A DNA stretch of 10,384 nt from Gonium pectorale (taxonomy: Eukaryota; Chlorophyta; Chlorophyceae; Chlamydomonadales; Volvocaceae), in NCBI GenBank assembly GCA_001584585.1, contig LSYV01000039.1, forward strand, positions 688,623 through 699,006, written 5' to 3'. The stretch's first letter is position 1. Each line of letters begins with the position of its first letter. Under the pieces are notes generated by a model. It had not been told where the DNA came from, made no database searches, and was given only the letters and a program-made list of their open reading frames with translations. The translations under genes were made by a program, and so were the position numbers. Positions 10,201 to 10,384 of the stretch are shown here, piece after piece.

Positions 10201-10384
10201 CTTCAAATATCCCCCTCCTTTTACATACCATCGACGCTGTGTGGTCAGCCCTCCACCTTGTTGCTTGTTGCCAGACGGCATCCGCACTCCTTCCCACCTG
10301 GTCTCCGCAGCCACGTACACCTACATGCTCAAGCCGCTCGTGCAGCAGCCGCCCAGCGCCGAGGACAAAGCCGCAGCTGGTGGC
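649..10384 (+). CDS. Receptor-like TKL-type protein kinase, single-pass membrane protein, 17 exons seen, 3' end outside window
   Basis: Joined exons: 649-1237, 1529-2115, 2503-2756, 3018-3213, 3608-3685, 3955-4089, 4246-4352, 4879-5065, 5297-5451, 5579-5868, 6138-6352, 6747-6915, 7130-7827, 8206-8439, 8745-8876, 9351-9567, 10311-beyond 10384. Splicing gives one open frame of 1439 codons; intron phases in order are 1,0,2,0,0,0,2,0,2,1,0,1,0,0,0,1 and all close. The order is signal peptide, large ectodomain with hydrophobic strand repeats and Ser-Pro-Pro linkers, one membrane helix, low-complexity juxtamembrane region, kinase N-lobe. The glycine loop GRGAFGVV, VAVK lysine, helix-C glutamate and HENVVATYTY fit the large TKL receptor-like kinase families known from Chlamydomonas and Volvox. 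Expected activity is Ser/Thr (possibly dual) phosphorylation at the inner plasma-membrane face after an extracellular cue; this is inference. HRD and DFG motifs lie outside the window, so catalytic competence cannot be judged. The start is ATG 649, the only ATG between an in-frame stop (541-543) and the signal peptide. Least certain are the 5' end and introns 1, 2 and 15. Confidence 0.85.
1529..2115 (+). CDS. Exon 2: ectodomain
   Basis: Encodes residues 197-392. The acceptor CCGACCGCAG was chosen because joining gives a smooth strand, LVLRPGQQLTLTSLSVFLP. A second in-phase acceptor at 1440-1441, with a better pyrimidine tract, would add 29 Ser-rich residues. Contains LELRNVTLIL (Asn245), three cysteines (in GLC, ITC and PC contexts), a Gly/Asp/Ser-rich loop around 1960-2010, and SLTSNISLATGFGYWN (Asn381). 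The donor is GTAAGC at 2116, phase 0. Confidence 0.8.
2116..2502 (+). other. Intron 2
   Basis: 387 bases, GTAAGC to AAG, phase 0. Contains a 12-base exact direct repeat GCCCGGCTGTGT at 2268-2279 and 2296-2307. No other structure noticed. Confidence 0.75.
2503..2756 (+). CDS. Exon 3: ectodomain
   Basis: Encodes residues 393-476 plus two bases. It opens with VLTQGSEGRLVLRGSPG and continues through AWVWEQPP and YAYLYDMTFVNLPFS to SVRSDSRAD. The acceptor ends in AAG rather than the usual CAG, so this left border is less certain than most, although frame and sense continue perfectly. The donor is CAG/GTGAGG at 2757, where the unspliced frame meets TGA, which supports splicing here. Confidence 0.78.
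3018..3213 (+). CDS. Exon 4: ectodomain
   Basis: The first base completes an Arg codon (phase 2). Encodes GLLGPRLRLTRCTLVLPDEE, then an Ala-rich segment with the character of a loop, and a closing strand TWVALSGGFTLSMR. One cysteine. The acceptor CTCCCCGCAG follows a long pyrimidine tract; the donor is GTGAGA at 3214, phase 0. Confidence 0.85.
3214..3607 (+). other. Intron 4
   Basis: 394 bases, GTGAGA to GCAG, phase 0. Holds an internal acceptor-like TTCCTCTTCCAG ending at 3473, followed by a decayed copy of the exon 5 start. Nothing else seen. Confidence 0.75.
3474..3518 (+). pseudogene. Pseudo-exon: decayed duplicate of the exon 5 start
   Basis: After CTTCCAG the bases 3481-3499 match exon 5 bases 3615-3633 at 18 of 19 positions (one G/A change). 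Read in the exon 5 frame this gives APSVSPAAGLSSGS then TAA at 3516-3518, parallel to VAGVSPATGE in exon 5. Using this acceptor would truncate the protein in its ectodomain. A local duplication of intron end plus exon start is the simplest explanation. Confidence 0.55.
3608..3685 (+). CDS. Exon 5: short ectodomain exon
   Basis: 26 codons (residues 543-568): VAGVSPATGEAGFGV followed by LVVERLELQPT. The acceptor is CCTCTGCAG and the donor ACG/GTGCGG. The join to exon 6 gives LELQPTVLLLNCTLL, a continuous strand motif. A near-copy of the first half of this exon lies 134 bases upstream inside intron 4 (see the pseudo-exon entry). Confidence 0.78.
3955..4089 (+). CDS. Exon 6: ectodomain
   Basis: 45 codons (residues 569-613), phase 0 at both ends. 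Begins VLLLNCTLLSASAYAALPG with sequon Asn573, then PQSRVWPPLLLHGNRSRALAQ with sequon Asn606. The acceptor is GGCGCCAG and the donor GCAG/GTGCGG. Confidence 0.85.
4246..4352 (+). CDS. Exon 7: ectodomain
   Basis: Residues 614-648 plus two bases: GPSGLAVAPGLEAALAVQER, a lone Cys in MCGQEPGG, then the strand AAVTLVA. The acceptor is preceded by a pyrimidine tract of about 60 bases (4190-4245). The donor is GAG/GTGGGC at 4353, phase 2. Confidence 0.82.
4353..4878 (+). other. Intron 7
   Basis: 526 bases, GTGGGC to CCCAG, phase 2. Carries the minisatellite at 4657-4740; the rest shows no feature. Confidence 0.75.
4657..4740. repeat. 13-base minisatellite in intron 7
   Basis: Degenerate tandem units of GGRTCGGTTGACT: 4657-4669, a 12-base variant 4670-4681, 4682-4694, 4695-4707, an expanded GGGTCGGTC-rich unit 4708-4733, then a partial unit. 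Likely arose by slippage; probably length-polymorphic between strains. Confidence 0.9.
4879..5065 (+). CDS. Exon 8: ectodomain
   Basis: Completes the split Arg codon and continues RHDDTVSPAGQGPEGG, a Gly/Ala/Ser-rich flexible stretch, then DVCTVSGYAPELVGGRTFTD and LK. One cysteine. The acceptor is CTGCCCAG and the donor AAG/GTGCGG at 5066, phase 0. The flexible Gly-rich stretch resembles a loop between strand modules. Confidence 0.83.
5297..5451 (+). CDS. Exon 9: ectodomain
   Basis: Residues 712-762 plus two bases: DVADRCRLARPLRLRNLVLY, then NLAPGGSGPPLEGG, sequon NSS at Asn751 and LPLWYFSLT. The acceptor is CCATGCCAG and the donor CCAG/GTGGGG. The 127-base intron that follows has no in-frame stop, but retaining it shifts exon 10 out of its Pro-rich frame. 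Confidence 0.83.
5579..5868 (+). CDS. Exon 10: ectodomain strand plus first long Pro-rich linker
   Basis: Completes an Arg codon, then SASPGDPAPLLLLDNVTLVV (sequon Asn778) and an Ala/Leu-rich helix-like segment. From about residue 810 it becomes a Pro-rich linker with PPSP, PPPPG and PPAPPSPAP motifs, resembling hydroxyproline-rich glycoprotein modules of volvocine cell walls. The donor is CAT/GTAAGC at 5869, phase 1. Confidence 0.82.
6138..6352 (+). CDS. Exon 11: second, dense Ser-Pro-Pro linker
   Basis: The acceptor at 6136-6137 was chosen over two neighbours because it is the one that joins phase 1 to the Pro frame and it has a fine pyrimidine tract (CCCACCCCTTCGCAG). Residues 874-914 are 41 residues of Pro with Ser, Ala and Leu spacers, including a run of ten prolines, as in HRGP/pherophorin rods. 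It ends YSATTRDALLAFAAASS. The donor is AGC/GTAGGT at 6353. Confidence 0.8.
6182..6303 (+). repeat. CCG/CCC triplet tract encoding the Pro rod
   Basis: Near-continuous CCG, TCG, CCC and GCG triplets within exon 11, cytosine on the plus strand and guanine on the minus. It is coding in the Pro frame; the other two frames give Arg- or Ala-rich shadows. Prone to expansion and contraction, as usual for HRGP rods. Confidence 0.85.
6353..6746 (+). other. Intron 11
   Basis: 394 bases, GTAGGT to CCGCAG, phase 0, locally AT-richer than the exons. Contains the tandem pair at 6649-6699 and two copies of ACACTAAGTAAGC (6428-6440, 6695-6707). Confidence 0.78.
6649..6699. repeat. 24-base tandem direct repeat in intron 11
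   Basis: Two identical 24-base copies, 6649-6672 and 6676-6699, beginning TATGCGTCGTTCC and ending TTCAACACT, separated by three bases. No coding sense in the intron. Confidence 0.92.
6747..6915 (+). CDS. Exon 12: last folded ectodomain segment
   Basis: Residues 932-987 plus one base: PLSLDSSSGVLVLASARHYG, WYGTHVTITYTLPADAPPG, then AVRLPYQEFAG. Tyr/Trp/Thr-rich alternating strands suggest a beta structure after the Pro rod. The acceptor is CCCCGCAG and the donor CGCAG/GTGAGG. Confidence 0.85.
7130..7827 (+). CDS. Exon 13: membrane-proximal stalk, transmembrane helix and cytoplasmic juxtamembrane region
   Basis: The largest exon (residues 988-1220). A Gln/Pro-rich stalk precedes a 28-residue hydrophobic helix (1057-1084) and RRRRAAKRR, which by the positive-inside rule puts the C-terminal side in the cytosol. 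Then come SSEDTELAPDSAKARFSRG, a Ser/Arg/Gly-rich stretch and a Thr/Asp-rich segment TEETTTTDMGTATDTGF, plausible phosphorylation targets. The donor is GCAG/GTGGGT at 7828, phase 0. Confidence 0.88.
7336..7419 (+). other. Transmembrane helix
   Basis: Residues 1057-1084 begin WALPLAVALPVAVG and end AAMVAMVAV, all hydrophobic or small, followed at once by RRRRAAKRR. It is the only such segment after the signal peptide, so the protein is type I single-pass with the kinase inside. Confidence 0.9.
7828..8205 (+). other. Intron 13
   Basis: 378 bases, GTGGGT to CTTCAG, phase 0. The unspliced frame stops at 7855-7857. No repeat or RNA gene recognised. Confidence 0.78.
8206..8439 (+). CDS. Exon 14: cytoplasmic linker
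   Basis: 78 codons (residues 1221-1298), phase 0 at both ends. ANRCAVAAALKRQVAEAALG could form a short amphipathic helix; the rest is low-complexity Pro/Ala/Ser and ends DDQAFLQDVS. The acceptor is CTCCCTTCAG and the donor AGC/GTGAGT, a near-perfect donor. No recognisable domain. Confidence 0.83.
8440..8744 (+). other. Intron 14
   Basis: 305 bases, GTGAGT to GTGCAG, phase 0. GTAC steps (GTACGGCTGTACGTACGTGC) sit where a pyrimidine tract would be expected. Nothing else seen. Confidence 0.75.
8745..8876 (+). CDS. Exon 15: cytoplasmic linker ahead of the kinase domain
   Basis: 44 codons (residues 1299-1342): VYFCDLRAQLGQPQDEGNGG, then AVDAASKPSADSPELRASIR and ALQ. The acceptor GTACGTGCAG lacks a pyrimidine tract but the frame continues. 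The donor CTGCAG/GTCCGC is weak. Reading on past it gives a stop at 9021-9023, so some donor before that is required. Confidence 0.7.
8877..9350 (+). other. Intron 15
   Basis: 474 bases, GTCCGC to CCAACAG, phase 0. Contains the C-rich minisatellite at 9159-9267. The kinase frame stays open upstream of 9351 to beyond 9036, and an AAG at 9139-9140 is an in-phase alternative acceptor, so part of this intron could be exonic in some transcripts. Confidence 0.62.
9159..9267. repeat. 19-base C-rich minisatellite decaying to 7-base units
   Basis: Four 19-base units of ACCCCGCCCGTC plus a variable 7-base tail start at 9159, 9178, 9197 and 9216, followed by shorter ACCCCGC-type units to about 9267. 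G-rich on the minus strand. Confidence 0.9.
9351..9567 (+). CDS. Exon 16: kinase domain N-lobe, glycine loop to helix C
   Basis: Residues 1343-1414 plus one base. Glycine-rich loop GRGAFGVV at 1359-1366, ATP-anchoring Lys1379 in VAVK, and AVLEAAISLSMAHENVV, in which Glu1401 is the probable salt-bridge partner (nine residues before the His, as in the usual helix-C layout). The pattern matches TKL kinases. The donor is TGG/GTGAGT, phase 1. Confidence 0.85.
9568..10310 (+). other. Intron 16, longest intron, splits the kinase N-lobe
   Basis: 743 bases, GTGAGT to CTCCGCAG, phase 1. Includes an ACGA microsatellite near 9685-9699 and an exact 15-base direct repeat GCGGCAGCGCATGCC at 9901-9915 and 9944-9958. 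No exon inside fits the phase. Confidence 0.8.
10311..10384 (+). CDS. Exon 17 (partial): kinase domain N-lobe, strands 4-5 region
   Basis: The acceptor CTGGTCTCCGCAG restores the phase and yields ATYTYMLKPLVQQPPSAEDK directly after HENVV, the HxNVVATY layout typical of Chlamydomonas TKL kinases. This agreement makes the 743-base intron 16 convincing. The exon is open to the window edge; hinge, catalytic loop and activation segment are beyond it. Confidence 0.85.

Larger units (their letters stand above)
9399..10384 (+). other. Protein kinase domain, N-terminal part (TKL-like), split by intron 16
   Basis: Visible elements in order: GxGxxGxV loop (1359-1366), VAVK lysine (1379), helix-C Glu1401 and HENVVATYTY (1410-1419). 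The HRD, DFG and APE motifs are not in the window, so an active kinase is the expected but unproven reading. Confidence 0.85.

Noticed and set aside
1..10384. tRNA, rRNA, CRISPR array, insertion sequence or transposase
   Set aside because: No cloverleaf, ribosomal core sequence, regularly spaced repeats or transposase motif was recognised on reading both strands. The tandem repeats have no unique spacers.

Overview
This window looks like nuclear DNA of a green alga of the Chlamydomonas/Volvox (volvocine) type. The evidence is high GC, coding exons with strong GC3 bias, many 100-700 base introns with GTGAGG/GTGCGG-like donors and CAG acceptors, and secreted-protein exons carrying Ser-Pro-Pro modules typical of algal cell-wall (pherophorin/HRGP) proteins. 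I see no bacterial operon, phage, CRISPR or RNA gene.

Almost the whole window is one plus-strand, intron-rich gene. I reconstructed 17 exons by hand: 649-1237, 1529-2115, 2503-2756, 3018-3213, 3608-3685, 3955-4089, 4246-4352, 4879-5065, 5297-5451, 5579-5868, 6138-6352, 6747-6915, 7130-7827, 8206-8439, 8745-8876, 9351-9567 and 10311 to beyond 10384. All 16 junctions are GT-AG and every phase closes, giving 4317 coding bases (1439 codons) with no internal stop before the window ends. The protein is a predicted single-pass membrane receptor-like kinase. It has a signal peptide (core about residues 58-74), an ectodomain of about 980 residues with recurring hydrophobic-Leu-x-Asn-x-Thr-Leu strands, Pro-rich wall-type linkers (residues 156-166, 810-859 and 874-914), one membrane helix (1057-1084), a basic stop-transfer stretch, a low-complexity juxtamembrane region of about 260 residues, and the start of a TKL-like kinase domain (glycine loop 1359-1366, Lys1379, Glu1401, HENVVATYTY at 1410-1419). 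The catalytic and activation loops lie beyond the window.

Layout: 1-648 is upstream DNA with a GC-rich double hairpin at the left edge and a TATA-like direct repeat near 290-324. Exons 1-12 (649-6915) encode the secreted and extracellular part, exon 13 (7130-7827) the stalk, membrane helix and start of the cytoplasmic part, exons 14-15 the juxtamembrane region, and exons 16-17 the kinase N-lobe. Introns hold a 13-base minisatellite (4657-4740), a 24-base tandem pair (6649-6699), a 19-base C-rich minisatellite (9159-9267) and what looks like a duplicated, decayed copy of an exon start (3474-3518).

The likely role, sensing something at or beyond the cell wall and signalling through the kinase, is inferred from architecture. 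Nothing in the sequence identifies the ligand.
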